Assembly (NCBI RefSeq): GCF_018613575.1
Contig: NZ_JAGGPX010000008.1
Coordinates: 49,618-113,617, forward strand
Source of the DNA: Planococcus sp. ISL-110
Lineage (GTDB): Bacteria; Bacillota; Bacilli; Bacillales_A; Planococcaceae
Length of the DNA stretch: 64,000 nucleotides
Reading direction: 5' to 3'
Numbering within the stretch: position 1 is the first letter of the stretch; each line of letters opens with the position of its first letter. Positions 49,555 to 58,595 of this stretch are shown here, piece by piece. The notes under the pieces were generated by a model. That model was not told the origin of the DNA, ran no database searches, and saw only the letters and a program-made list of their open reading frames with translations. A program made the translations under genes and the position numbers.

Positions 49555-50336
49555 AACAATTCAACATTCTCATGCAAAAAGAGTGGCGGGAAAACACACG
49601 GAATTATAAGATTTACTGGATACCTGCCATTTTCATTCTTTTAGGGATCACTGAGCCTGTGGTGAATTACTTCCTGCCGCAAATTCTTGAGGCATCCGGG
49701 GGTTTGCCGGAAGGGGCAGTGTTTGAAATGCCGGCGCCAACACCCGAACAGATTTTAACTGCAGTCATGGAACAATTTCAAACCATCGGAATGGCCGTGC
49801 TGATTCTGGCTTATATGGGAACCGTTGCTGGAGAAAGAAAAAGCGGGACAGCCACTTTACTATATGTGCGCCCGCTCTCTTTTCCGTTCTATTTTCTCAG
49901 CAAGTGGGTGATGGCATCTGCCATTTCTTTGTTAAGTGTTTGGTTCGGATTTCTAGGGGGATATTATTACACCTTAATATTTTTTGACAAAGTTGAATGG
50001 AGCAAGCTTCTGCAAATGGTTGGAACTTATAGCATCTGGGTGCTGCTCATCGTTTCCATTGTCGTGGCGGCGAGTGCTGCTATGCCGAACGGAGGATTGG
50101 CAGCGGCCGTTACATTTGCTGTCTATCTTGTTCTTCAATTAGGTGACGGTTTATTCGGAACGAATTGGTCCATTTCACCCGTAAAACTGCCTCAATATGC
50201 AGCGGCTTGGTTAAGTGGAAGTCCGGACAGCGCTAGCCTGGGTGGCGCAATCGGAGTTGCCGCTCTTCTCATTTTTGTTTTGTTTGTTTTTGGCAGCTGG
50301 GCATCCCGGAAAAACAAAGCGAAAACTAAAGTTTAG
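49551..50336 (+). CDS. ABC-2 type exporter permease
   Basis: This is a 261-residue membrane protein with six helices. It starts MKQFNILMQKEWRENTRNYKIYWIP and has VAGERKSGTATLLYVRPLSFPFYFLSKW, the conserved coupling region of ABC-2 permeases. ATG overlaps the end of the ATPase gene. With the PLDc_N protein and ATPase it forms a three-gene exporter of unknown substrate. Confidence 0.87.
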   Translation: MKQFNILMQKEWRENTRNYKIYWIPAIFILLGITEPVVNYFLPQILEASGGLPEGAVFEMPAPTPEQILTAVMEQFQTIGMAVLILAYMGTVAGERKSGTATLLYVRPLSFPFYFLSKWVMASAISLLSVWFGFLGGYYYTLIFFDKVEWSKLLQMVGTYSIWVLLIVSIVVAASAAMPNGGLAAAVTFAVYLVLQLGDGLFGTNWSISPVKLPQYAAAWLSGSPDSASLGGAIGVAALLIFVLFVFGSWASRKNKAKTKV

Positions 50337-50339
50337 TCT

Positions 50340-50488
50340 GGAAATGTCTGTGCATGCGGAAAAAACTGCCGCTTCACCAGCGCGTCGAATCTAAACGGCT
50401 TCTGCCATCCCTTGGATAAGCCTTTTTTCAGTAATGGGCACAGGGCTTTAGCTATAAGTCAGTTCCTCTCTATGTCATATTTGCCTAA
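50340..50488. repeat. Degenerate repeat related to the 12.1 kb copy
   Basis: GCGG-AAAAAACTGCCGC ... CGCGTCGAATCTAAACGGC near 50356-50400 corresponds to the GCGGCTGAAAAAACGCCGC ... CGTCGAATCTACATGGC block at 12121-12177. No gene is present. Confidence 0.5.
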
Positions 50489-50740
50489 ACTGAGGAAAAG
50501 TTTCTTCAGAACCTGCATCACCGCAAAAAAACGGGACTGAATCATTTGGCGTTTCATGCGGATTCACACGCACAAGTGGACGAGATGACTGAAAAAATGC
50601 GACAATGGGGAGCGCGAGTGCTGTGTGAGGATATTCATCCTTTTGCAGGCGGTCCTGATTACTATGCGGTTTTTCTTGAAGGACCCGATCGCTTAAAGTT
50701 TGAGATTGCAGCGCCCGATGAAACGGCTGGCCATGTTTGA
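50489..50740 (+). pseudogene. C-terminal remnant of a VOC/glyoxalase-family gene
   Basis: An open frame of 83 codons without a plausible start encodes HHRKKTGLNHLAFHADSHAQVDEM and GGPDYYAVFLEGPDRLKFEI. This is the typical second half of a vicinal-oxygen-chelate (glyoxalase/bleomycin-resistance) protein, including the metal Glu near the end. An in-frame stop at 50486 precedes it and the N-terminal beta-alpha unit is replaced by repeat-like DNA. It is probably a decayed gene; a TTG at 50546 could theoretically start a 64-residue product. Confidence 0.65.
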
Positions 50741-50851
50741 ACAAGAAAATTGGATCTTTTTTGACTTGCCGTGCGTCAGGTAGCTTAGGGAAAATGTTGG
50801 GGAGCCTAAACCCACATGACTTAATAAGAATCGAATAGAGGTTAATTTTTC

Positions 50852-51676
50852 ATGAAGAAACTCGCAGTATTTATACTGCTCATAGTATTGATATGGGGCG
50901 GAATCTGGATCAGTAATAAGTGGGTGCAAACCACTGAATATACCGTGGCATCAGAAGAGCTGCCTGAAGCTTTCAATGGTTCGAAAATTGTTCAGGTATC
51001 CGATTTACATAATGCGACTTTTGGAAAAAATCAATCGTCGTTGATTGAAAAAGTGGAAGCAGCTGATCCTGATGCCATCTTTTTGACGGGCGATCTTGTT
51101 GACAGCAACCGTTATGACTTGGAAGCGAGCTTAGTACTGGTGGATGCGCTTATCGAGATGAGCAGCGTGTATTTTGTGACGGGAAACCACGAAGTGGCTT
51201 CCAATCAAGTAGAGGAAATTACAGATGCTTTGCAGCAACGGGGCGTAGCGGTTCTGGCAGATGATTCTGTTGAATGGGAGAAAGACGGAGAGTCCATCCA
51301 AATTGCGGGAATCGATGACCCGTTGATGGAACCGGATATACATGAAGAGGAAACAACACGGCAAAGCCTTGATGATGCACAGCTGACAGACGACTTTACG
51401 CTGTTGCTGGCGCATCGTCCCGAACACTTTCCGATTTATGCTGAAGACAGAGTGGATGTTGTCTTCTCGGGACATGCTCACGGAGGCCAAATCCGTATTC
51501 CGGGAATTGGTGGTTTGATTGCGCCGGGACAAGGATGGTTTCCGAAAGTGACCGAAGGAATATTTGAAATAGATCAATCAAAAATGGTTGTCAGCCGTGG
51601 GCTTGGCAACAGTACTTTTCCTGTGCGTATTTTCAATTTGCCGGAAATTGTTGTAGTGACATTGGAAACAGAATAG
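50852..51676 (+). CDS. Membrane-anchored metallophosphoesterase (YkuE-like)
   Basis: This is a 274-residue calcineurin-type phosphoesterase. One N-terminal membrane helix (MKKLAVFILLIVLIWGGIWI) places the domain outside. The dinuclear-metal motifs are all present: VSDLHN, LTGDLVDS, TGNHE, LAHRPEHF and SGHAHGGQIRIP. Homologues in Bacillus act on the cell surface with unclear substrates. TAGAGGT precedes the ATG at a long spacing. Confidence 0.87.
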   Translation: MKKLAVFILLIVLIWGGIWISNKWVQTTEYTVASEELPEAFNGSKIVQVSDLHNATFGKNQSSLIEKVEAADPDAIFLTGDLVDSNRYDLEASLVLVDALIEMSSVYFVTGNHEVASNQVEEITDALQQRGVAVLADDSVEWEKDGESIQIAGIDDPLMEPDIHEEETTRQSLDDAQLTDDFTLLLAHRPEHFPIYAEDRVDVVFSGHAHGGQIRIPGIGGLIAPGQGWFPKVTEGIFEIDQSKMVVSRGLGNSTFPVRIFNLPEIVVVTLETE

Positions 51677-51787
51677 GACTGTGGCACGACCATGTGATCT
51701 GCTGCAGTCAATTTTTCAGCCGATTTCTCTATGTCTGAATCCAATCCTTTATTGGGACACTGATTGTAAATAAGGAGGCTGCTCAGC

Positions 51788-52276
51788 ATGATTAAGAAAA
51801 GGGAAGTGACATTGCACCGTTATTCCTCAAAAGTGTCAATTGACTATGATTTGCCTTCAAATCAGTTGGAATTTACCAGGTTGCCCACAGAAATCGTTAA
51901 AAAAGACGCCAAAGATCCATTAAAGCATTTTATCATCATCAAAGCACGTGGCGAAGATGCCGGTTTTTTTGAATTGGATGAGTCGGCAGACCGGAAGAAG
52001 TATTCAGATAACCCGAATGCTTTGCTGCTGAGAGGATTTTCTGTAAATCCGAAATTCCAAGGCAGAGGAATCGCAACTGGTTCCATCTATGCGCTGCCGG
52101 AATTTATGGAAGCGGAATTCCCTAACTTTGACGAGGTGGTACTCGGCGTCAATGCCCGTAACGTCCCGGCGCAGCGGCTGTATCAAAAAGCAGGGTTTAA
52201 AGATACCGGCCGACGGATTATGCGGTCCAAAGGTGAGCAATACGTGATGTCCCTGTATATCAAGAAAGCCAAGTAG
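51788..52276 (+). CDS. GNAT family N-acetyltransferase
   Basis: This is a 162-residue acetyltransferase. Motif A is GFSVNPKFQGRGIATGSIYAL, followed by VLGVNARNVPAQRLYQKAGFKDTG. TAAGGAGGCTGCTCAGC precedes the ATG. The stop codon lies inside the stem of the following terminator. Substrate is unknown. Confidence 0.87.
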   Translation: MIKKREVTLHRYSSKVSIDYDLPSNQLEFTRLPTEIVKKDAKDPLKHFIIIKARGEDAGFFELDESADRKKYSDNPNALLLRGFSVNPKFQGRGIATGSIYALPEFMEAEFPNFDEVVLGVNARNVPAQRLYQKAGFKDTGRRIMRSKGEQYVMSLYIKKAK

Positions 52277-52306
52277 GAGCTGCAATGCTCCCGCTTGGCT
52301 TTCTTG
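52261..52306. terminator. Long bidirectional terminator overlapping the GNAT stop codon
   Basis: CAAGAAAGCCAAG and CTTGGCTTTCTTG bracket an inner GGAGC/GCTCC stem. It serves convergent genes. Confidence 0.82.
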
Positions 52307-52309
52307 CAG

Positions 52310-52633
52310 TTATTCGAAATAAAGATGCTTGTGAAAATCGCATCCGGGATTGAAAGGCGAAAAACAGGCTGGGCAGGTTGACGCACAGGCTAAATATTCA
52401 TGGATTGACAATTCATGGCCGCAAGCTCCACATAAAACTGCCTTTTCATGGAACCGGTCCTTTGGCCAAACCTGGTGCTTGCCGCAACCGACGGCTTCAT
52501 GGCATTCGAAACACGGATAGTATTGCTGGCAGCAAAAAAACTTGATGGCAATCCGGTCGATGGGTGAATGGTAATGGGCACAACGTGTTTCAGCATCCAC
52601 TCCAATGCCTTTTACGGCATGATGATGGGGCAT
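52310..52633 (-). CDS. CHY-type zinc finger protein
   Basis: This 107-residue protein is dense in Cys and His: TRCAHYHSPIDRIAIKFFCC ... YYPCFECHEAVGCGKHQVWP ... VLCGACGHELSIHEYLACASTCPACFSPFNPGC. This is the CHY zinc-finger pattern (as in Hot13), expected to bind three zinc ions. AAGGAAGGTTTGAT precedes ATG 52633. The bacterial role is unknown; zinc handling or redox is possible. Confidence 0.85.
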   Translation of the reverse strand: MPHHHAVKGIGVDAETRCAHYHSPIDRIAIKFFCCQQYYPCFECHEAVGCGKHQVWPKDRFHEKAVLCGACGHELSIHEYLACASTCPACFSPFNPGCDFHKHLYFE

Positions 52634-52724
52634 ATCAAACCTTCCTTTCTGAAACGGAACTGGATAGTAAAAGCTGAACTGACTTTCTCCGTACCGGTGC
52701 GGCGGGGAAAGCTGCGTTTTTAAG

Positions 52725-52752
52725 TTCAACTTATATGGTTCAACTTATATGG
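52725..52752. repeat. Tandem copy of the repeat end motif
   Basis: TTCAACTTATATGG occurs twice in direct tandem (52725-52738, 52739-52752). It differs by one base from the TTCAACTTATATA ends of the dispersed element. It lies about 50 bases upstream of the FMN riboswitch. Confidence 0.75.
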
Positions 52753-52802
52753 TTTATTTTCTTTCTATGCTACTATGGAAAGGACGAAACTACGAATCTA
52801 AT

Positions 52803-52966
52803 TCTTCGGGGCAAGGTGAAATTCCTTACCGGCGGTGAGCGGGAAACTGCAAGTCCGTGACCCGGTGGGACGAATGCGGGCATAGGCCACTATGTTTTGC
52901 GCGTCTCAACGGTGGAGCTGGTGAAATTCCAGGACCGACAGTTACAGTCTGGATGGGAGAAGAATT
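52803..52966 (+). ncRNA. FMN riboswitch (RFN element)
   Basis: Conserved RFN blocks are all visible in order: TTCGGGGCAAGGTGAAATTC, TTACCGGCGGT, AGTCCGTGACCC, GGTGGAGCTGGTGAAATTCC, GGACCGACAGTTACAGTCTG and GATGGGAGAAGAA. It should bind FMN and repress the downstream ribE-ribB-ribH transcript. Confidence 0.96.
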
Positions 52967-53305
52967 CAGAGATCGGCTTCGTTATGTGCCTCTTCTTTTC
53001 AATGAGTTGAAATTGAAAGGAGGAATTTGTATGACCAAATACCTTTATCAGGGACTAGTCTCTGAAATCGCAAGACTACCGTCTTTAATCCTGCTCCTTT
53101 CCTCCAAGGAAAAAGAGCTTTTTCAAGGCACGAAAAAAAACCGGGAAACCGGCCATCTTGATAAAGAAGCAGGGCACATGCACAGAAAAACCTTCAGAAC
53201 ATTCCTTTCCTCACCACCCATACGCCCCATGGTGGAAAGCACCCAATTACCCGTACGACCCCAATTGAATATACTTTGGCGACCGGAACGGAGGAGTGTG
53301 CCAAA
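52967..53305 (+). other. FMN riboswitch leader and gene-free interval where ribD would be expected
   Basis: After the aptamer, an AAAGGAGGAATTTGT site and ATG at 53031 open a 96-codon frame (to 53321) that resembles nothing I know. It crosses the riboswitch terminator (53093-53123) and runs into ribE in another frame, so it is probably not a real gene. The remaining ~180 bases to ribE are featureless. In related operons ribD (about 1.1 kb) occupies this position; no ribD similarity remains. Confidence 0.55.
53093..53123 (+). terminator. Expression-platform terminator of the FMN riboswitch
   Basis: GCTCCTTTCC pairs with GGAAAAAGAGC (small bulge) around TCCAA, then TTTTTC. It lies about 130 bases after the aptamer, as in the B. 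subtilis rib leader. Confidence 0.72.
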
Positions 53306-53935
53306 ATGTTTACAGGTATAGTCGAAGAAGTTGGACACGTTGCTTCAGTCCGTGCTAAACCGCAGGCTATGGAGCTGACCATTTCCTGTGCACTGATCTT
53401 AGAGGACATCAAGCGTGGAGACAGCATCTCCATTAATGGAGTTTGTTTGACAGTCTCCACATTCAGCTCTCATACGTTCACGGTTGATGTAATTCCGGAA
53501 ACGGTCAAGTCCTCGACAATGATCGGATTAAAGGCAGGCGCACGCGTGAATTTAGAACGTGCCATGCCAGCTAACGGGCGTTTCGGCGGCCATTTTGTCA
53601 GTGGACATATCGATGGCGTCGGCATGATTCGTTCAACAAAAAAAGAAGCAAATGCTGTGACCAAAACAATTGAACTTGAACCTCGGCTGATGAAGTATAT
53701 GATGCTGAAAGGTTCCATCGCAGTCGACGGTACGTCGCTGACGATTTTTGCGCTTGGCCATAATACGGTGACCATCTCCCTTATTCCGACTACGCAGGAA
53801 GATTCGCTGTTAGGAGAAAAAGGCATTGGTGAAAAGGTTAATATTGAATGCGATCTATTGGCGAAGTATACCGAACGTATTCAGACAGCAGAACCAAAAA
53901 TCAGCAAAAGCTGGCTGGCGGAAAACGGATTTTAA
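53306..53935 (+). CDS. ribE: Riboflavin synthase alpha subunit
   Basis: This is a 209-residue protein with two lumazine-binding barrels. The N-terminal motif [12 protein letters not shown] is diagnostic; [13 protein letters not shown] and [16 protein letters not shown] belong to the first and second repeats. [15 protein letters not shown] follows. It dismutates two 6,7-dimethyl-8-ribityllumazines to riboflavin. ATG 53306 has GGAGGAGTG upstream. It is the first gene of the riboflavin operon here. Confidence 0.94.
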   Translation: MFTGIVEEVGHVASVRAKPQAMELTISCALILEDIKRGDSISINGVCLTVSTFSSHTFTVDVIPETVKSSTMIGLKAGARVNLERAMPANGRFGGHFVSGHIDGVGMIRSTKKEANAVTKTIELEPRLMKYMMLKGSIAVDGTSLTIFALGHNTVTISLIPTTQEDSLLGEKGIGEKVNIECDLLAKYTERIQTAEPKISKSWLAENGF

Positions 53936-53952
53936 AGGGAGGCGCTGTAGAG

Positions 53953-54573
53953 ATGTTCTACACTGTAGAAAAAGCCGTCGAAGATTTGAAAAATGGCAAA
54001 GCCATTATCGTCATCGATGATGAAGACAGAGAAAATGAAGGCGATTTTATCGCATTGGCTGAGTTTGCTTCACCTGAAATTGTCAACTTGATGGCGACTG
54101 AAGGAAGAGGCTTGATTTGTGTGCCTATTGCCGAATCAATCGCTCGTAATTTAGAGATCGGCCTTATGACGGATCATAATACGGATGAGTTTGGCACGGC
54201 TTTCACCATCAGTATTGACCATAAAGATACAACTACGGGAATCAGTGCTTTTGAACGTTCCCACACCATCACCAGTTTGGTGAAGCCAGGTGCAAAAGCA
54301 TCGGACTTTAAACGTCCAGGCCATATTTTCCCATTGATTGCGAAAGATGGCGGTGTACTTGACCGTACGGGGCACACGGAAGCAGCCGTCGATTTAGCGA
54401 AGCTGGCGGGTTCGCCGCCAGCAGGTGTCATCTGTGAGATCATGAATCCCGATGGCACGATGGCGCGGGTGGACGATTTGCTGAAAGTGGCAGAGCGGCT
54501 TGGCCTCGGCATTCTAACCATTAAAGACTTGGTATCATACCAACAAAAAAACCAAAACACGACAGCTTACTAA
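53953..54573 (+). CDS. ribB: 3,4-dihydroxy-2-butanone 4-phosphate synthase (RibB domain only)
   Basis: This 206-residue protein contains the whole DHBP synthase domain: [57 protein letters not shown] and [16 protein letters not shown]. It turns ribulose 5-phosphate into the four-carbon unit for lumazine. In Bacillus relatives the protein continues for ~190 residues as GTP cyclohydrolase II (RibBA), but here it stops right after IKDLVSYQQ. No cyclohydrolase domain follows in any frame before ribH. GAGGCGCTGTAGAG precedes the ATG. Confidence 0.92.
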   Translation: MFYTVEKAVEDLKNGKAIIVIDDEDRENEGDFIALAEFASPEIVNLMATEGRGLICVPIAESIARNLEIGLMTDHNTDEFGTAFTISIDHKDTTTGISAFERSHTITSLVKPGAKASDFKRPGHIFPLIAKDGGVLDRTGHTEAAVDLAKLAGSPPAGVICEIMNPDGTMARVDDLLKVAERLGLGILTIKDLVSYQQKNQNTTAY

Positions 54574-54596
54574 TCTACCAGAGGAGATGGAATTGC

Positions 54597-55061
54597 ATGA
54601 CTGTACATTTTGAAGGATATTTAAACGGCGAAGGACTCCGGATCGGCATAGTTGTCGGGCGTTTCAATGAATTTATCACAAGCAAATTGCTGGGCGGTGC
54701 AGAAGACGCGTTAAAGCGCCATGGCGTTGGAGAAGAAGATGTCTCAATCGCTTGGGTACCGGGAGCTTTTGAGATTCCGCTTGTTGCGAAAAAGATGGCA
54801 ATGAGTGGAAACTATGATGCGGTCATCACGTTAGGAACCGTCATCAGAGGCGCTACGCCTCATTTCGATTACGTCTGCAGCGAGGTCGCAAAAGGCGTTT
54901 CAAGAGCCAGCGATCATGCAAATATTCCAGTCATTTTTGGTGTTCTGACAACAGACTCCATTGAACAGGCTATCGAGCGTGCTGGGACTAAGGCAGGCAA
55001 CAAAGGCTGGGAATCAGCAGCAGGCGCCATTGAAATGGCGAATCTTATGAAAAAATTATAA
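54597..55061 (+). CDS. ribH: 6,7-dimethyl-8-ribityllumazine synthase
   Basis: This is a 154-residue lumazine synthase. Motifs are [63 protein letters not shown] (catalytic His region) and [43 protein letters not shown] precedes the ATG. It ends the riboflavin operon with a strong terminator. Confidence 0.95.
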   Translation: MTVHFEGYLNGEGLRIGIVVGRFNEFITSKLLGGAEDALKRHGVGEEDVSIAWVPGAFEIPLVAKKMAMSGNYDAVITLGTVIRGATPHFDYVCSEVAKGVSRASDHANIPVIFGVLTTDSIEQAIERAGTKAGNKGWESAAGAIEMANLMKKL

Positions 55062-55067
55062 TACACG

Positions 55068-55098
55068 GCTCCTGGGCCTTAGCCCAGGAGCTTTTTTT
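55068..55098 (+). terminator. Terminator of the riboflavin operon
   Basis: GCTCCTGGGC and GCCCAGGAGC form a stem with a short loop, followed by seven T. Confidence 0.92.
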
Positions 55099-55359
55099 GG
55101 GGGTTAAAACATGCGATTTGGGGAATGTGATGTATAACAGCACTACGGCTGTCGAATCATCTTTCTGTTTCAGACGGAAATTGCATTAAGTTTATCTTGG
55201 ATAGCAGAGTTTGCTTATTAAACAAATAAAAAATAGTTCGATCAACATCCTTTGGATTTATTTACTCTTATATATTGGAAGGCAGCAGCTGCACAGTGAA
55301 CCAGGAAATTTGCTTAGCCGCTTTGAAGTGAACGATAAATTGAATTAGGGTGGGGAATT

Positions 55360-55890
55360 ATGGACAAGACGATTTATTTAATCAGGCATTGCCAGGCAAC
55401 CGGGCAGGATCCGGATGCAGAATTAACCAAAGTGGGACAAAAGCAGGCACAGGAGTTAGCGGGATTTCTGGAAAGCCGGCAAGTGATTCATTTTATTTCC
55501 AGTCCGTTTACACGCGCCATCCAATCTATCGAACCAGCAGCAGACCGGCTGGACTTACCGATCGAAATTGATGACCGCTTGGCTGAACGCGTATTGAGTT
55601 CTGAAGACTTGCCTGACTGGATGGAAAAGCTTGAGGAATCATTTAATGATGCGGATTTGAAATTCGCTGGAGGCGAATCTGGAAAAGAAGCGACAGATCG
55701 TGCAATGGAAGTATTAAACGAAATGGAAGACAGAACCGCGGCGGTGACTCACGGAAATTTACTTGGCTTGCTGCTCAAGCAAATCGATGCTAGCTATGAT
55801 TTTTCGGAGTGGAGAAAGCTGACAAATCCAGATGTCTATGAAGTGAAAATAAGAAGTGGTAATTTTTCTGCAGTGCGCGTATGGAGCTGA
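55360..55890 (+). CDS. Histidine phosphatase family protein
   Basis: This is a 176-residue phosphoglycerate-mutase-like phosphatase. The catalytic motif is YLIRHCQATGQ (phospho-histidine in RHxxA/T), with FISSPFTRAIQSIEP, a middle acid and the second histidine in VTHGNLLGLLL. GGGTGGGGAATT precedes the ATG. The 298-base interval before it holds the ribH terminator and a fragment (CTACGGCTGTCGAATC) resembling the second repeat family. Substrate is unknown. Confidence 0.87.
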   Translation: MDKTIYLIRHCQATGQDPDAELTKVGQKQAQELAGFLESRQVIHFISSPFTRAIQSIEPAADRLDLPIEIDDRLAERVLSSEDLPDWMEKLEESFNDADLKFAGGESGKEATDRAMEVLNEMEDRTAAVTHGNLLGLLLKQIDASYDFSEWRKLTNPDVYEVKIRSGNFSAVRVWS

Positions 55891-55895
55891 TTCTA

Positions 55896-55929
55896 CAAAA
55901 AAATCCGGCAGCATGTAATTTGCTGCCGG
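55896..55929 (-). terminator. Terminator of the flavodoxin-family gene
   Basis: On the minus strand CCGGCAGCA and TGCTGCCGG form a stem followed by ATTTTTTTGT. Confidence 0.82.
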
Positions 55930-55944
55930 CCGGTTAGGTACATA

Positions 55945-56568
55945 TTATTCAAGTGTGTTTCCAGTATTGGGAATCGGGTTATTCTTCAGCATGCCGGCTA
56001 AGTGATAAGTGTTGTAGGCAAGCCGTTGGATGGCTGATTTGGTGAACTCGTTGTCTCTTCCGGCATCCATATAAGAGTTACCGGGTCCTGCTTCGCCTAC
56101 CCAATACGCATCCACATTCGGTGGGATGACAAAACCGATATGGGAAAGGCTGTAAAGAATGGAAGCGGCAGCATGCTTTGCTCCATCTTCGTTGCCGGTA
56201 ATGGCGGCACCCCCAACTTTGTTATAGAAAATAGCCTGTCCTTTATCATTGGTAACACTGCTGCTGCCATAGAGGCGCTCAATGGCTTGCGTGGCTAATG
56301 AACTTTTTTCTCCAAGCCAGAGAGGTGTACCAACAATGACAATATCAGCAGCCAGTACTTTTTCCAGTATCTGTGGCCATTCATCCCCTTCCCCCATATC
56401 ATCTTGAACACCATGGGCGATGGCGTAATCAGCTAAACGGATAACTTCAGATTCAACCCCCAACTGATTAAAATGGAATTGAACATCATGGATGAAGCCT
56501 TCCGTATGAGAAGGTTCTTTTGAACTTTTTAATGAAGTGTTCAAGAAAAGTGCTTTTAATGTCTGCAT
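55945..56568 (-). CDS. Flavodoxin-family NAD(P)H-dependent oxidoreductase
   Basis: This 207-residue protein has the flavodoxin-like fold. The phosphate-loop region is LFLNTSLKSSKEPSHTEGFI, then IVGTPLWLGEKSSLATQAIERL and AAITGNEDGAKHAAASILYSLSHIGFVIP, which bind the FMN isoalloxazine in NADPH-dependent FMN reductases. AAAAGGAGCGATACC precedes ATG 56568. Substrate unknown; quinone or iron-sulfur flavoprotein-like roles are possible. Confidence 0.85.
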   Translation of the reverse strand: MQTLKALFLNTSLKSSKEPSHTEGFIHDVQFHFNQLGVESEVIRLADYAIAHGVQDDMGEGDEWPQILEKVLAADIVIVGTPLWLGEKSSLATQAIERLYGSSSVTNDKGQAIFYNKVGGAAITGNEDGAKHAAASILYSLSHIGFVIPPNVDAYWVGEAGPGNSYMDAGRDNEFTKSAIQRLAYNTYHLAGMLKNNPIPNTGNTLE

Positions 56569-56595
56569 GGTATCGCTCCTTTTGAGTGGTCAGGC

Positions 56596-56635
56596 TATAT
56601 AAGTTGATTTACTGAATTTCAGTTCAACTTATACA
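56596..56635. repeat. 40-bp minimal palindromic copy of the repeat ends
   Basis: TATATAAGTTGA and TTCAACTTATA face each other around about 15 bases, giving both ends of the dispersed element with almost no interior. Confidence 0.75.
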
Positions 56636-56711
56636 ATCCTCTATTCCCGTTTGGAATAAATCTATGCAACATCCGATATGGCCTTTCGTCTGTAGAAAAG
56701 AGGTGTTTTAA

Positions 56712-58531
56712 ATGAAAAAAACAGACGTGCTGCCGTATGCATTGATCTTTCTCTTCTTATTGATCAAAGTGAGTGTTTTTCGTGTGCTTATTTTTGATGC
56801 AAAATCGATTTTGCATATTGTATTGATTGAGTTTCCGATGTGGGCTTTCCTGTTATCGGTTATTTTGCTGCTGGCTAAAAAACAGCTGTGGTGGACAGTT
56901 TGGATTTTCAACTTGCTTACTTCCGTCATCTTCTTTGTAGTTACACTTTATATTCGCTATTATTCAACGATTCCTTCTTATTATGATTTACAGCAGCTGA
57001 CGCAGTCGAGCTCTGTCGGCGGCACGATCACCATGCTGTCGACTCCATGGGATTTTCTGTTTTCCTTGACGCTGTGCTACTGATATTCATTGCCCGTCGC
57101 TGGAAACAGCCGTTGAGACCAGCAGCCATGAAGTATGTGGCGGTCAGCATGGTGGCATTGTGTACAGTGACAATTGTCTATGCGCTCCAGCAGCCAATTA
57201 TCGATGTTTCTTATTTTGCGAAAGAAAATGGATTTTTACAGTCCCAGGTGGTTCAATTGTATAATCGTTCGACTGAAACCGCGCATGCCTCGTCAAGCAA
57301 ACTGTCAGCCAAAGAACTGGAAGAGCTGAAAGGCAATAATTATATAGAGGTCAACGAGCAGGAAAGCTTTGGAATTGCGGAAGGCCGCAATCTGTTCGTC
57401 ATTCAAGTAGAGTCGTTGCAGAATTTTGTGATTGACCGAACTTTAAATGGCCAGGAAATTACCCCCAACCTCAATCAATTACTGAGCGAAAGTGCTTATT
57501 TTTCAAATGTCTTCCAGCAGGTGGGAGCGGGAACAACTTCTGATGCCGAATGGATGACCAATACAGGGTTGTATCCGCAAGGGATGATTCCTACAGCAAA
57601 CAGCCTTTCGGGAAAAGAGGCGCCATCTTTGGCGCGTACATTAAAGGAAAAAGGCTATGGCTCTGCGACTTATCATGCAGATGATGTAACGTTTTGGAAC
57701 CGCGACGTTCTTTATCCGGTTCTTGGCTATGAAGAGATTTTTTCGATTGATGACCTGCCAGACATCAAAAAAGTCGGTTTTGGTCCTGCTGATGAAGTCT
57801 TGTTCAATTTTGCAGCAAATGAACTGCCGCGGCAGCTCGAAACCTATGAACGCATCTACGCCAATATTGTGACGGTCACCAGCCATACCCCATTTGAAAT
57901 GCCGGAATCCATGCAGTATTTAGATCTGCCTGCAGAATACGAAGGCATGTATATCGGAAATTACCTGCAATCCATCCGCTATGCAGATGAACAAATCGGT
58001 AAGTTTATTCAGGAATTGAAAGATCAGGGGATTTATGACGAATCCCTAATTGCGATTTTCGGAGACCATTCCGGTATGCACGGCACGCTGGTGACAGAGG
58101 AAAATCAGCAGTTGTTGAGTGGCTTTTTAGGCCACGACTATTCCTTGAAAGAACAATACACCATCCCGCTGATTTTTACAGGCGGAAATCTTTTCGAACA
58201 AAGTAAAATGACGCGTCTTGGTGGGCAGACGGACATCATGCCAACGCTGCTGGCCTTGCTCGGAGCCGAACATGACGAGCCGATGATGGGCCATAATCTG
58301 TTCCAGTACAAAAAGAATTTATTGGGCATGCGTTATTATTTGCCCGGGGGATCCTATATTCAGTCGGAACAATTGTATAAAGCACCCGGAGCAAAATTGC
58401 CTGGAGTACTGTACGATTTGAAGAGCATGGAAGAACGCAGTAAAAACAGCGAAGCCAAAAAGCATATTGATGATACTCAAACCTTGATGAACTATGCAGA
58501 TTTTTTATTAAAAGACTATATGGAGGAATAA
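56712..58531 (+). pseudogene. LTA synthase family phosphoglycerol transferase, interrupted by a frameshift
   Basis: The first frame (56712-57083, MKKTDVLPYALIFLF...) encodes three to four membrane helices of an LtaS-type protein. The second (to 58531) encodes the last helix and the extracellular sulfatase-fold domain. Catalytic features are intact: IQVESLQNF (metal Glu), AGTTSDAEWM (nucleophile Thr), VTSHTPFEMP and FGDHSGMHGT. Frame one ends shortly after 57050; restoring one T in the TTTT run at 57060-57063 would join DFLF with FLDAVLLIF and give about 606 residues, the usual length. It may be a true phase or decay mutation, or a base-calling error. AAAGAGGTGTTTTAA precedes the ATG. Confidence 0.85.
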
Positions 58532-58595
58532 TTTCCTCAGGCAAAGAGAAACCACTATAATAGACAGTAAGTAAGAGAAAGGGGGAAGATGGTCT

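Noticed and set aside
53031..53321. 96-codon frame with a good ribosome site after the FMN riboswitch
   Set aside because: It spans the riboswitch terminator, has no recognisable similarity and ends inside ribE in another frame. It is more likely leader sequence, though a leader peptide cannot be excluded.
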